From: Salinivirgaceae bacterium
GTDB taxonomy: Bacteria > Bacteroidota > Bacteroidia > Bacteroidales > SZUA-534
DNA: 64,000 nt
Direction: 5' to 3'
NCBI GenBank assembly: GCA_017645945.1
Contig: JAGCNL010000054.1
Location: 1 to 64,000, forward strand
The notes under the pieces were generated by a model that worked only from the letters and a program-made list of their open reading frames with translations, was not told where the DNA came from and did no database searches. Of this stretch, positions 1 to 8,875 are shown one piece after another. A program made the translations under genes and the position numbers. Within the stretch, counting starts at the first letter, position 1, and every line of letters begins with the position of its first letter.

Positions 1-3000
1 GCCAAACGTTACATCGTCGGTGGCAACCTTGTCAGTTGTGTAGCTGACGCTTGTTGTAGTGTTGCCATCGTAAGTCTTGTTTTCAGCTTTGATATTGCTG
101 ATGGCAAGAGTTTTGACTGTGATGTCAGCTTTTGCTGCACCTGTGGTTGCTGCCAAAGTGTAGTTGCCTTTGTCGGCACCACCGCTGATGGCTATGCTGT
201 TGAAGTTCACAGTTTTATTTGTTCCAACATTCTTTTCGGCAAATGCGTAGTTGTAGCTGAACTCAAGCACATCGCCGCTCACACGGTTGTCGCTGAACTG
301 TCCGCCGGTGGCGTTGGTTGTTGCGTCGTATGTCTTGCTGTCGGCCTTGAAGTTGCTCAGAGTAAGGCTGCGGGCAGTAATATTGGCTGTTGCAGTAGCT
401 TCTGTGTTGCTCAAAGTATAGTTGCTTTTATCGGTGCCACCGATAGCTATTCCGCTGAATGTCACGGTTTTGCTGTTACCAACGTTTTTGTCGGCAAAGG
501 CTGCCGAAGTGTAAGATGCAGAAACATTGTCGGTTCCTACTTTGCCGTTGAGCGTGATTGAACCGTTTGCGACAGTTGTGCCGTCATACTCGCGGTTATC
601 GGCAGTTGCGCTGGCGGTGATGGCTTTCGGGTTGATGGTGAAGTTAGCCGAACCGTTGACGGTGTAGTTGCCGTTGGCCTTGTCGGTAATGTTCACTGTT
701 GCCGTGCCTGCGTTGGTGTTGTTGCTGTAGCCCACTGTGTATTCGTCTGACGGAATGACTGTCTCTCCGTCTTTCACCGATGTCACGCTTGGCTTTTGTG
801 CCGAGCCGTTATAAGTGAACGATGTGGCACTCAACTCGATTGTCGGGCTTGAAACAGTCTTGGCGTTGATTGTGAAGTTCGCCGAGCCGCTGACGTTGTA
901 GTTGCCGTTGGCATTGTCGCTTATGGTAACGGTTTTCTGGCCAGCGTTGGTAACATCGGTCGAGTAAACAATCGTGTATTCCGATGCGTTAATTGTTGTC
1001 TCACCGTCTTTCACCGACGTGACGGTTGGCTTTTGTGCCGAGCCGTTGTAAGTGAACGATGTTGCGCTCAGCTCGATTGTCGGATTTGAAACCTCTTTCG
1101 GGTTGATGGTGAAGTTAGCCGAACCGTTGACGGTGTAGTTGCCGCCATTGTTGTCGCTGATTGTTACGGTTGCCGTGCCAGCGTTGGTGTTGTCGCTGTA
1201 GCCGACTGTGTATTCCGTTGAAGGAATAACGGTTGAGCCGTCTTTCACTGATGAAACAGTTGGCGTTTGAGCCGAGCCGTTGTAAGTGAACGATGTCGCG
1301 CTCAGTGTGATTGTCGGTGTTGAAACCTGCTTCGGGTTGATGGTGTACGTCGCCTCTCCACGGACAACGTAGTTGCCGCCTTCATTATCGTTGATGGTAA
1401 CGGTTTTCTCACCAACATTGGTAACATCGGTCGTCATTGTTACCGTGTATTCCGATGGGTCAATTGTTGTCTCGCCGTCCTTCACTGTCACTGTTGGCGT
1501 TTGTGCCGAGCCATTGTAAGTGAACGATGTTGCGCTCAATGTAATTGTCGGGTTTGAAACTGATAATGCCGTAATGTTTGCGCTTGTCGTGCCCGCAGTG
1601 CTTGCCAATACATATTTATCGGCATCGGTGCCGCCAAGTTCAATGTTGTATGAAACTTCTTTGTTCGCACCAGCACTTGCTGTGTTAAATGATGCTGTGA
1701 TAATTACAGTTACATCATCGCTTTCAAGTTTGTCGGTTTGGTACGATGAAACAGTTGCCTCGGTGGTGCCGTCGTACTCCTTATTTGCAACAACAATGTC
1801 GCTGACCGTAAGCACGCGCTTGAATATAGCGGTGTAGGTGGCATCGCCAGATAATGTGATTGTGCGTGATGCATTGGCATATCCCTCGCCATCATCGTCC
1901 CAGCGGATAAACCGATAATGCTCGTTTGCGGCGGCCGAAATCTCTGTCGAAGTTGTTGTGAGTGTGTTGAACGGGCCTCCGCCGCTCACTGTGCCATAAT
2001 CGGCATTGTTGGCCTTAACCGTTATGGTGCAAATAGGAAGTACCTTCACTCGGTTTGCATAACTGCTCATGTTGTTTGCAGCCTTGTATTTTCTTACAGC
2101 CTCTGCTGTTGGCACATATATCGGATAATTACCGCCGAACACATTTGCTCCGAACGTCGGCGGTGTCGCACCTTCAAATGTCAAATATGCCAGGCCGCTG
2201 CAACCTTGAAACACATAGTTGGCAATCGAAGTTATCGAATTAGGAATGGTTACCGATGTCAAATTTGAGCAATTCATGAACGCACCATACGGAATGTGAC
2301 TGCTGCCAGTAATCACCACCTCTTTCAGCGATGACGGGATGTAGTATGTGCTTGTTTTTCCACCTGTGCCATAGTCAATATAATCTTGTGTTGTTTCGGT
2401 TCCGCCAGTGTAACTGATATTGCCGAAAATATATCCGAACGGATATTGATTTTGGTCAGTCGCTGTGTGCGGCTTGTCACCTGTAAACGGCAGTGTGATT
2501 TTTGTCAGGCCGATGCAACCCCAGAACGCGCCGTTGCCAATCGAAGTTACCGAATTAGGAATGGTTATCTCTGTCAGGCCGCTGCAACCCAAGAACGCGT
2601 CGTCGCCAATTGAAGTTACCGAATTTGGAATGGTTACCTCTGTCAGGCCTGTGCAACGAACGAACGCAAATTTGCCAATCTCAGTTACCGATTCGGGAAT
2701 GGTTACCTCTGTCAGGCCGCTGCAATTTTCGAACGCAAAGCCGCCAATCGAAGTTATAGAATTAGGAATGGTTATCTCTGTCAGGCCGCTGCAATTATAG
2801 AACGCACTTCCGCCAATCGAAGTTACCGAATTAGGAATGGTTATCGATGTCAAATTTGAGCAACCAGAGAACGCACCATACGGAATGTAACTGCTGCCAG
2901 TAATCACCACCTCTTTCAGCGATGTCGGGATATAGTATTTGGCGCTTGTTGTTGAACTTGTGCTGATGCCATAATATTCTTGTGTTGTCTCCGTTGCGTC

Positions 3001-4596
3001 CGGGTAACTGGAAGTTCCGAAAATATATCCGAACGGGTATTGATATTGGTCAGTCGCTGTGCGCCGCTTGTAGCCCACAAACGGTAGCGTGATTTTTGTC
3101 AGGCCGCTGCAACCATTGAATGCGCCGTTGTCAATCGAAGTTACCGATTCGGGAATGGTTACCTCTGTCAGTCCGCTGCAACCTTGAAACGCAAAGACGC
3201 CAATCGAAGTTACCGATTCGGGAATGGTTATCGATGTCAGGCCGCTGCAACCATTGAATGCGTAGTAGCCAATCGAAGTTACCGATTCGGGAATGGTTAC
3301 CTCTGTCAGGCCGCTGCAATTGTAGAACGCATAGCCGCCAATCGAAGTTATCGAATTAGGAATGGTTATCGATGTCAAATTTGAGCAACCAGAGAACGCA
3401 CCATACGGAATGTAACTGCTGCCAGTAATCACCACCTCTTTCAGCGATGTCGGGATGAAGTATGTGCTGCTTGTTTCTGAACTTGTGCTAATACCATAAT
3501 AACGTTGTGTTGTTTCGGTTGCGTCTGGGTAACTGGAAGTTCCGAAAATATATCCGAACGGATATTGATATCTGTCAGTCGCTGTGTGCGGCTTGTCGCC
3601 TGTAAACGGCAGTGTGATTTTTGTCAGGCCGCTGCAGCCCTTGAACGCGCCGTCGTCAATCGAAGTTACCGAATTGCCGATGGTTACCGATGTAAGGTCG
3701 CTACGATTCTCGAATGCGTTGCCTATTGATGTGACAGGACAGCCGCTGATGGCGTCTGGTATGACAATATCACCTGAAGCAATGATTTCCGCAACAGCCC
3801 AAGTCCCGTCTGCCTGCAATTCATACCGTACACCATTCTTCGTTATTCCCGTCAGTGGTTGCACACGGCTTGAATAACTCCACATATTTTCTGCTCTCTT
3901 GTATGCTTCCACAGCCGATGCTGGAACATATATCGGACAATCGTTGGTTTGATCGAACACACGTGCTCCGAACGTCGGCGGAGTCGCACGTAAAAAAGTG
4001 AACGGGCCGTTGCAACCGTAGAACGCACTCTCTCCAATCCAAGTTACCGATTCGGGAATGGTTACCTCTGTCAGGTCGCAACCCATGAACGCATGCTCTC
4101 CAATCCAAGTTACCGATTCAGAAATGGTTACCTCTGTCAGGCCGCAGCCACTGAACGCATCGTTGCCAATCGAAGTTACCGAATTTGGAATGGTTACCTC
4201 TGTCAGGCCGTAGCAACAATAGAATGCGTTGTCGCCAATCGAAGTTACCGAATTGCCGATGGTTACCGATGTCAGGCCGTAGCAATCTTCGAACGCACTC
4301 TCTCCAATCGAAGTTACCGAATTTGGAATGGTTACCGATGTAAGTCTCCTATTATCTTTGAACGCTTGGTAGGCAATCGAAGTTACCGTGTAAGTCGTAC
4401 CCCACCGCGAATCAACAGTAGAAGGGATTGTGAGCGCACCCGTAGTCTCCATGTCGCCTCTAACCGAAACATAATGGTTCGTGGCGTCGGTAACCTCATA
4501 TAGCAGGCCTCCGCTATAGAACGAGTCTGCCCACGAAGTCAGTGCGCTACTGAGCAGCACCAACGTTGTCAAGAAAAATTGTCGAATTCTCCTCAT
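1..4596 (-). CDS. Giant secreted BspA-type leucine-rich repeat / MBG-YDG repeat protein (3' end outside window)
   Basis: The frame is open from an ATG at 4594-4596 to the left edge (about 1532 codons), so the C-terminus is not visible. Residues 1-23 form a signal peptide (MRRIRQFFLTTLVLLSSALTSWA). Residues ~30-850 are LRR_5/BspA-type repeats of about 23 residues with the core SVTSIGxxAFxGCSGLTxVTIPN, interrupted by three copies of a longer insert (PFGYIFG...SLKEVVITGSS). Residues ~856-928 resemble a divergent InlB B-repeat. One YDG-like module (YDGTT, ~928-1012), four MBG-like modules of 78-79 residues (~1013-1319) and further YDG-like modules follow. Such proteins are exported surface adhesin-like proteins. 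In this phylum they often end in a type IX secretion signal, but that part is not seen. Function in adhesion is inferred from the family. Confidence 0.9.
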   Translation of the reverse strand, partial: MRRIRQFFLTTLVLLSSALTSWADSFYSGGLLYEVTDATNHYVSVRGDMETTGALTIPSTVDSRWGTTYTVTSIAYQAFKDNRRLTSVTIPNSVTSIGESAFEDCYGLTSVTIGNSVTSIGDNAFYCCYGLTEVTIPNSVTSIGNDAFSGCGLTEVTISESVTWIGEHAFMGCDLTEVTIPESVTWIGESAFYGCNGPFTFLRATPPTFGARVFDQTNDCPIYVPASAVEAYKRAENMWSYSSRVQPLTGITKNGVRYELQADGTWAVAEIIASGDIVIPDAISGCPVTSIGNAFENRSDLTSVTIGNSVTSIDDGAFKGCSGLTKITLPFTGDKPHTATDRYQYPFGYIFGTSSYPDATETTQRYYGISTSSETSSTYFIPTSLKEVVITGSSYIPYGAFSGCSNLTSITIPNSITSIGGYAFYNCSGLTEVTIPESVTSIGYYAFNGCSGLTSITIPESVTSIGVFAFQGCSGLTEVTIPESVTSIDNGAFNGCSGLTKITLPFVGYKRRTATDQYQYPFGYIFGTSSYPDATETTQEYYGISTSSTTSAKYYIPTSLKEVVITGSSYIPYGAFSGCSNLTSITIPNSVTSIGGSAFYNCSGLTEITIPNSITSIGGFAFENCSGLTEVTIPESVTEIGKFAFVRCTGLTEVTIPNSVTSIGDDAFLGCSGLTEITIPNSVTSIGNGAFWGCIGLTKITLPFTGDKPHTATDQNQYPFGYIFGNISYTGGTETTQDYIDYGTGGKTSTYYIPSSLKEVVITGSSHIPYGAFMNCSNLTSVTIPNSITSIANYVFQGCSGLAYLTFEGATPPTFGANVFGGNYPIYVPTAEAVRKYKAANNMSSYANRVKVLPICTITVKANNADYGTVSGGGPFNTLTTTSTEISAAANEHYRFIRWDDDGEGYANASRTITLSGDATYTAIFKRVLTVSDIVVANKEYDGTTEATVSSYQTDKLESDDVTVIITASFNTASAGANKEVSYNIELGGTDADKYVLASTAGTTSANITALSVSNPTITLSATSFTYNGSAQTPTVTVKDGETTIDPSEYTVTMTTDVTNVGEKTVTINDNEGGNYVVRGEATYTINPKQVSTPTITLSATSFTYNGSAQTPTVSSVKDGSTVIPSTEYTVGYSDNTNAGTATVTISDNNGGNYTVNGSANFTINPKEVSNPTIELSATSFTYNGSAQKPTVTSVKDGETTINASEYTIVYSTDVTNAGQKTVTISDNANGNYNVSGSANFTINAKTVSSPTIELSATSFTYNGSAQKPSVTSVKDGETVIPSDEYTVGYSNNTNAGTATVNITDKANGNYTVNGSANFTINPKAITASATADNREYDGTTVANGSITLNGKVGTDNVSASYTSAAFADKNVGNSKTVTFSGIAIGGTDKSNYTLSNTEATATANITARSLTLSNFKADSKTYDATTNATGGQFSDNRVSGDVLEFSYNYAFAEKNVGTNKTVNFNSIAISGGADKGNYTLAATTGAAKADITVKTLAISNIKAENKTYDGNTTTSVSYTTDKVATDDVTFG
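640..1570 (-). repeat. Four tandem MBG-like repeat units, period 234-237 bp
   Basis: The same anchor (gccgagcc followed by a conserved stretch encoding FTYNGSAQ) begins at 800, 1037, 1271 and 1505, so the unit is 237, 234 and 234 bp (79, 78 and 78 codons). The copies lie in one reading frame of the large repeat protein and are similar at DNA level, so recombination could change their number. Confidence 0.85.
2260..3710 (-). repeat. Long DNA-level module repeat inside the LRR region (three copies)
   Basis: The string caaatttgag followed by about 75 nearly identical bases occurs at 2260, 2851 and 3376, giving spacings of 591 and 525 bp. The difference, 66 bp, is about one 22-23 codon LRR unit. 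Each module has an LRR block plus a non-LRR insert ending PFGYIFG. All spacings keep frame, which fits expansion by in-frame duplication. Confidence 0.8.
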
Positions 4597-4667
4597 AATT
4601 GTAAAATTTAAATTAATAATCGAATTGTTTATTTTGTTGATATTGTTTTCGTTATCGTTTGTTTCAC

Positions 4668-4696
4668 GTAGAGATGTCATAATATGGCGTCTCTAC
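4668..4696. repeat. REP-like inverted repeat GTAGAGAtG / CgTCTCTAC
   Basis: Arms 4668-4676 and 4688-4696 match at 8 of 9 positions and enclose 11 bases. Short palindromes built on gtagagacg...cgtctctac are, from memory, common dispersed intergenic elements in Bacteroidales. It lies 72-100 bp upstream of the start of the repeat protein and could also act in that leader. Confidence 0.55.
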
Positions 4697-4789
4697 AATA
4701 ATGCCGTTTCGTAATTCGTAATTCATCATTCGTAATTCAACCTTGTCAAAGGTCGGAATGTGTTTTTCAAAAAACAATAGCCAAAAAAT

Positions 4790-4862
4790 GAACGGCGGGT
4801 TTGACTTAACGAACGGCGGCTTTCACTTAACGAACGGCGGGTTTGACTTAACGAACGGTTTT
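4790..4862. repeat. 21-bp tandem repeat, 3.4 copies
   Basis: The unit gaacggcgggtttgacttaac occurs at 4790-4810, 4811-4831 (two changes) and 4832-4852, with a partial fourth copy (gaacggttt). There are no spacers, so it is not a CRISPR. No function is evident. Confidence 0.9.
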
Positions 4863-4997
4863 TGAAAAATGGCAAAATCGGGCCTTTTTCGGGCGATTTT
4901 TGAGTGAATTTCAGGGCAAAAACGCGGATTTTTTGGTTTCGCGCCGAAAAACGTGAATTTTATCTCTAACCGATTCGAGCAGATTTTAGCAGAATTG

Positions 4998-5017
4998 ATC
5001 CGCAAGCGGATTTTTTT
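4998..5017 (+). terminator. Terminator-like hairpin with no upstream plus-strand gene
   Basis: ATCCGC-AA-GCGGAT (4998-5011) is a perfect inverted repeat followed directly by a run of T (5011-5017), the form of an intrinsic terminator reading rightward. The gene to its left is on the other strand, so it would end either an unrecognised small RNA or stray transcription. Confidence 0.55.
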
Positions 5018-5077
5018 CTCTAACCAAACTTATCCTAACGGAAACCAAAATTATTTTTTGTGGTTAGTTTGGGGTCG

Positions 5078-5108
5078 TTTGATATTATTTCATTTATTTA
5101 TATATTTG
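5078..5108 (+). promoter_or_regulatory. Bacteroidetes-type promoter of the toxin-antitoxin operon
   Basis: TTTG at 5078-5081, a 19-bp spacer and TATATTTG at 5101-5108 match the Bacteroidetes consensus (TTTG, 19-21 bp, TAnnTTTG). The start of transcription would be near 5113, about 40 bp before the antitoxin ATG. Confidence 0.75.
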
Positions 5109-5152
5109 TAAATCTAAATTTTTGACAAAATTAGTTTTTGGAGGAACGATAT

Positions 5153-5359
5153 ATGCAATATGCAGTTTTGGAGAAGAAAATTGAAGGGTTGACAGCCGCA
5201 CAGAAACAAGAAGTTCTCGATTTTGTCAACAACCTTCTGTCGGAAAACGATGGTAAAGCCGACAAAAAAAGCCAACGCCAGCCTGGCGGTCTTACTGGTG
5301 CCTTCAACATGGCATCCGATTTCGATGCAACACCCGAATGCTTTAACGGATACATGTGA
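5153..5359 (+). CDS. DUF2281-type antitoxin (VapB-like)
   Basis: This is a small protein of 68 residues. I chose the ATG at 5153 because GGAGG at 5140-5144 sits 8 bp before it; an upstream in-frame TTG at 5138 is less likely. Residues 1-30 (LEKKIEGLTAAQKQEVLDFV) match DUF2281, a family found as the antitoxin partner of PIN toxins. The remainder is polar and probably wraps the toxin. The stop codon overlaps the toxin start (TGATG), so the two are translationally coupled. Antitoxins of this type usually repress their own promoter; no operator was identified. Confidence 0.85.
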   Translation: MQYAVLEKKIEGLTAAQKQEVLDFVNNLLSENDGKADKKSQRQPGGLTGAFNMASDFDATPECFNGYM

Positions 5360-5736
5360 TGTATATTATTGATACACACGCGCTTCTTTGGTATTTGCGC
5401 AACAGTGGCGATTTGTCAGAGTTGGCATTGAATACTATAAACACCACCGAACTTATTTACACAAGTGTGGCATCGTTATGGGAAATTGCTATTAAACAGA
5501 GCATTGGCAAACTCGATTTGGATTTTTCAATCACCCAAATCGAAAATCTTTGCAACGAAAAGGATATTCAAATTCTGCCCATAAAATCGAAACATCTTGA
5601 CAAACTCAAAAACCTGCCCAAATACCACGGAGACCCCTTCGACCGACTTATAATTTCACAGGCGCTCACCGAAAACCTCACCATCATAACTCGCGATTCG
5701 ACAATTCCGAATTACCCGGTGAGAACCTTGTGGTAA
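5359..5736 (+). CDS. PIN-domain ribonuclease toxin, VapC family
   Basis: A 125-residue PIN domain. The acidic metal-binding residues are visible: Asp in IIDTHALLW near the N-terminus, Glu in SVASLWEIAIK, Asp in HGDPFDRLI and Asp in ITRDSTI. VapC toxins cut RNA, often tRNA or rRNA, when not held by the antitoxin. The ATG at 5359 shares one base with the antitoxin stop; a GTG three bases earlier is also in frame. The pair sits between two stretches of low-complexity repeats, as expected of an acquired module, though nothing shows recent transfer. Confidence 0.9.
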   Translation: MYIIDTHALLWYLRNSGDLSELALNTINTTELIYTSVASLWEIAIKQSIGKLDLDFSITQIENLCNEKDIQILPIKSKHLDKLKNLPKYHGDPFDRLIISQALTENLTIITRDSTIPNYPVRTLW

Positions 5737-6058
5737 AAAATTACCGCATGCTCTGAAAATTAAGAACCTTATTGCGTTCAATATAAATCGATAATAATTG
5801 TCAACTCTCAATTGTCCGTTGTCCATAATCCAAGGTTTAGTTAGGGGCAGGGTGTTGGTGTTGGAAAAGTTAGGAATTAGTCCCAATGGCTATCGGGATG
5901 AGGAATTAGGAGTTTTCATTAATCGTTAATCGCTAGTCATTAATCATTAACCACTGTCCATTGTCCAAGATTTAGTCAGAGCCAAAAAAAACTCCAAACA
6001 CTGTGCAATTTCGAGACTATTCTTACCTTTGTTTCTCTCATTTTGAGTGTATTTGAAT
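5737..6058. other. Low-complexity intergenic region upstream of the processing protease
   Basis: 322 bp without a gene. It holds degenerate direct repeats of the type attgtccgttgtccataatccaa (5806-5835) and actgtccattgtccaaga (5953-5970), plus alternating taatcgttaatcg / attaggagtt strings (5870-5950). Similar strings recur in other gaps. The far end carries the putative -7 element for the next gene. Confidence 0.7.
6024..6031 (+). promoter_or_regulatory. Putative -7 promoter element TACCTTTG
   Basis: TACCTTTG fits TAnnTTTG and lies 27 bp before the protease ATG. No clear TTG was seen 19-21 bp upstream, so the call is tentative. Confidence 0.4.
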
Positions 6059-7717
6059 ATGAAATTTCTTGGAAGAAAAACCCGAATAGCAGTCGTTGCC
6101 GCTGCCATTGCCGCCATTGCAGGCTTCACCGCCGTGGGCGACAAAGAATTTGAACTGGCTAAGAATCTTGACATTTACCACACACTTTTCCGCGAACTCT
6201 CTATCTACTACGTTGATGAAATTGAGCCTGGCGACCTTGTGAAAAAGAGCATCGACGAGATGCTGAAGTCGCTCGACCCTTACACGGTCTTCATTCCCGA
6301 GTCGGATATTGAGGATTTCCGCTTCATGACCACCGGTCAATATGGCGGCATCGGAGCCTATATCCACGGCAAAGAAAAATATGTTGAAGTGACCGAGCCC
6401 ATTGCCGGAGCCCCCGCTGACCAGGCTGGATTAAAGGCCGGCGACATCATTATTGAAATCGATGGCCGCGATATTGCTGACATGAAGAGCGATAAAGTGA
6501 GCGAACTGCTTAAGGGCGAGCCTAATTCGAAAGTCACTCTCACGGTTGAGACTCCCTTCACGCAGCAGAAGCGGAAGGTGGTCATCACCCGCCAGAAAAT
6601 CAAGGTCAAAAGCGTGCCATACTACGGAATGGTGGCCGACGGCATCGGCTACATCCGCCTCAACAGCTTCACTGAGGATTGCAGTCTGGAGGTGAAAGAG
6701 GCTTTGCTCGACCTGAAAAAGAACAACCAGCTCAAGGGGTTGGTTTTCGATTTGCGTGGCAATCCGGGCGGACTGCTCAATGAGGCCATCGCTGTTTCGA
6801 GCCTTTTTGTGGAGAAATCGAACGAGATTGTAAGCACCAAAGGCAAAGTGAAATTGTGGAACAAAACCTACTACGCCACTGGCGAACCCGTCGATACAAA
6901 ACTGCCGCTGGCTGTGCTCGTGAACAGCAGCTCGGCGTCGGCGTCGGAGATTGTGTCGGGCGTGATTCAGGACCTCGACCGCGGCGTGATTGTAGGCTCG
7001 CGCAGCTACGGCAAAGGACTTGTGCAGACAACCCGCGACCTGAGCTACAACACCAAACTGAAACTCACCACTGCCAAATACTACATTCCGAGCGGCCGCT
7101 GCATCCAGGCGCTGGACTACTCGCACCGCAATGCCGACGGCAGCGTGGGCAAGGTGCCCGACTCGCTCATCACCATGTTCCACACCCGTGCCGGACGTGA
7201 GGTGTTTGACGGCGGCGGCGTTCTGCCCGATGTGAAGATTGAGCCTGAAAACATGAGCGAAATCACCTACAGCCTTTACAACAAAAACTTGATTTTCGAT
7301 TTCGCCACGCTCTATTCACAAAAGCACAACAACATTGACGCTCCTGAAAAATTCCGTTTCAGCGACGATGACTACACGGAATTCTCCAACTTCTTGGTTG
7401 ACAAGGATTACGACTACTCGTTTGAAAGCGAGAAAATGCTCGATAAACTTGAAAAGACCATCAAGCACGAGAAGCATGATTCGACCATCGTCACAAAAGT
7501 TGATGAACTTCGCAATGCGCTGAAACACAATAAAGACCAGGACCTTATGGCTCACAAGCGCGAGATTAGCCTTCTGCTTCAAGAGGAGATAGCAAGCCGC
7601 TACTACTATCAGGTGGGAAGGATAAAAGCACAGCTCCAAAACGACTCAACGCTGCTCAAGGCCATATCTACTCTGAACAACCCCGACGAATACAAACGGC
7701 TGTTAAGCCCCAAATAA
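6059..7717 (+). CDS. C-terminal processing peptidase, S41 family (CtpA/Prc type)
   Basis: 552 residues from the ATG at 6059; an upstream in-frame GTG (6047) is less likely. An N-terminal hydrophobic segment (residues ~8-24) exports or anchors it. A PDZ domain (~95-180) binds the C-terminus of substrates, and the S41 domain follows. The catalytic dyad is visible as Ser294 in SSASASEIVSG and Lys319 in SRSYGKGLVQ, with the usual spacing of 25. These proteases trim or degrade periplasmic proteins from the C-terminus. The ~160 residues after the core are charged and probably helical. The gene may be co-transcribed with the glycosyltransferase 12 bp downstream. Confidence 0.93.
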   Translation: MKFLGRKTRIAVVAAAIAAIAGFTAVGDKEFELAKNLDIYHTLFRELSIYYVDEIEPGDLVKKSIDEMLKSLDPYTVFIPESDIEDFRFMTTGQYGGIGAYIHGKEKYVEVTEPIAGAPADQAGLKAGDIIIEIDGRDIADMKSDKVSELLKGEPNSKVTLTVETPFTQQKRKVVITRQKIKVKSVPYYGMVADGIGYIRLNSFTEDCSLEVKEALLDLKKNNQLKGLVFDLRGNPGGLLNEAIAVSSLFVEKSNEIVSTKGKVKLWNKTYYATGEPVDTKLPLAVLVNSSSASASEIVSGVIQDLDRGVIVGSRSYGKGLVQTTRDLSYNTKLKLTTAKYYIPSGRCIQALDYSHRNADGSVGKVPDSLITMFHTRAGREVFDGGGVLPDVKIEPENMSEITYSLYNKNLIFDFATLYSQKHNNIDAPEKFRFSDDDYTEFSNFLVDKDYDYSFESEKMLDKLEKTIKHEKHDSTIVTKVDELRNALKHNKDQDLMAHKREISLLLQEEIASRYYYQVGRIKAQLQNDSTLLKAISTLNNPDEYKRLLSPK

Positions 7718-7729
7718 AACCGAACAAGA

Positions 7730-8866
7730 ATGGAAAAGTTGAAAATATTGTCGATAGCTCCGGAGCCTCTCTGCCCGCCTGTTTCAGGCGACCTGAAAGG
7801 CGTGTTTGGCTACCTCAACGCTTTGGGAACGATATCGAACCTCACCGTCATCACGGGTGTTGGCTCAACCACACCGGAGTGCTCGTTCGAACTCCGCCCC
7901 ATTGTTCCGCGCTCGGCTTTCCGCCGCATCTCGCGCGCCAACTACAAGATAATCTACGACCAAGTGCTTGAAATCAAGCCCGATGTCATCATTCTTGAGC
8001 AGCCTGTTCTGGGCTGGATGGGCACGCTGTCGAAAAAGACGGGTGTGCCGGTGTTCATCCACGCCATCAACATCGAATATCTGAGGTCGATGGCAACCGG
8101 CAAATGGTGGTGGCCGGCAATGTTCGAATGGGAGCGCTTTGCCATGAAAATGGCCAAAGGAGCCTTTTTCACCACCGACCAGGACCGTCAGATTGCCATC
8201 AACAAGTTCAATCTGAGCCCTGAGAAGTGTTTCCTGAAACCTTACGGCATTGAGCAGACCTCGCTTCCGAAATGCAATTCCGACGAGCGTACCGAGGTGC
8301 TCCAACGCCACGGCATCAAACCCGACGACAAGATTTTCATGTTCTTCGGCGTGCTGAAATATCTGCCAAGCATCGAGTCTCTTTCCATCATAATCGACGA
8401 AATCAGCCCGCGGCTGAAGAAGCTGATGGGCGACCGCGGCTACAAGATTCTCATCTGCGGAGGCGGCCTCTCAAAAGAGTATCAAAGCCGCTTCAACGAC
8501 CTGAAAAAGAACAATGTTGTTTATGCCGGATTTGTTGAAGATATAAACTCATATATCCGCAGCTCCGACGTGGTGATGAACCCAGCCATGCAAAGCGGCG
8601 GCATCAAGTCGAAAGTGATTGAGGCCATCGGGCAGAACCGCCCCGTGGTTTCAACATCGATGGGCGCAATTGGCATTGACACAACAGTTTGCGGCAACAA
8701 ACTGCAGGTGGTTGTCGATAACAACTGGGATATGTTCGCCAACAGCCTTGTGAACGCTCTCTCGCTCGCTGGCGACACTCCGCAAGCCTTCTTCGACAAG
8801 TACAGTTGGCAGGGAATTGCCAAGAATGTCTATGAGACTCTGCAAACATCTGTCAAAAACAAATAA
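7730..8866 (+). CDS. Glycosyltransferase, family 4 (group 1) type
   Basis: 378 residues with the two-domain GT-B layout. The N-terminal half (~1-170) has SIAPEPLCPPVSGDLKGV and a DVIILEQP strand. The C-terminal half has FMFFGVLKYLPSIESL, the DVVMNPAMQSGGIKSKVIEA region in place of the usual E-x7-E loop, and NRPVVSTSMGAIGID. Family 4 enzymes transfer a sugar from a nucleotide donor, commonly in surface polysaccharide or glycan synthesis; the substrate cannot be told. It lies 12 bp after the protease and 9 bp before the channel gene. No other glycan genes adjoin it. Confidence 0.85.
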   Translation: MEKLKILSIAPEPLCPPVSGDLKGVFGYLNALGTISNLTVITGVGSTTPECSFELRPIVPRSAFRRISRANYKIIYDQVLEIKPDVIILEQPVLGWMGTLSKKTGVPVFIHAINIEYLRSMATGKWWWPAMFEWERFAMKMAKGAFFTTDQDRQIAINKFNLSPEKCFLKPYGIEQTSLPKCNSDERTEVLQRHGIKPDDKIFMFFGVLKYLPSIESLSIIIDEISPRLKKLMGDRGYKILICGGGLSKEYQSRFNDLKKNNVVYAGFVEDINSYIRSSDVVMNPAMQSGGIKSKVIEAIGQNRPVVSTSMGAIGIDTTVCGNKLQVVVDNNWDMFANSLVNALSLAGDTPQAFFDKYSWQGIAKNVYETLQTSVKNK

Positions 8867-8875
8867 CCCACTGAT

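Larger units (their letters stand above)
4597..5152. other. Repeat-rich intergenic region between the divergent repeat protein and the toxin-antitoxin pair
   Basis: The 556-bp gap must hold the promoter of the minus-strand repeat protein, though no clear element was found for it. It also holds an inverted repeat (4668-4696), low-complexity cgtaattc copies (4709-4739), a 21-bp tandem repeat (4790-4852), a tctctaaccgatt element shared with 19024-19036, a plus-strand terminator-like hairpin (4998-5017) and a good plus-strand promoter (5078-5108). No convincing gene was found; a minus frame at 4823-5005 only reads through the tandem repeat. Confidence 0.7.

Noticed and set aside
1520..4503. Several rightward open frames of 60-136 codons across the first 4.5 kb
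   Set aside because: They read the complementary strand of the repeat protein; their repetitive sequence is just the echo of the LRR and MBG units.
4790..4862. Short direct repeats as a possible CRISPR
   Set aside because: Units are directly adjacent without spacers, and no cas genes are present.
4823..5005. Leftward 60-codon open frame
   Set aside because: It starts inside a low-complexity stretch and runs through the tandem repeat; no homology, start site or neighbour supports it.
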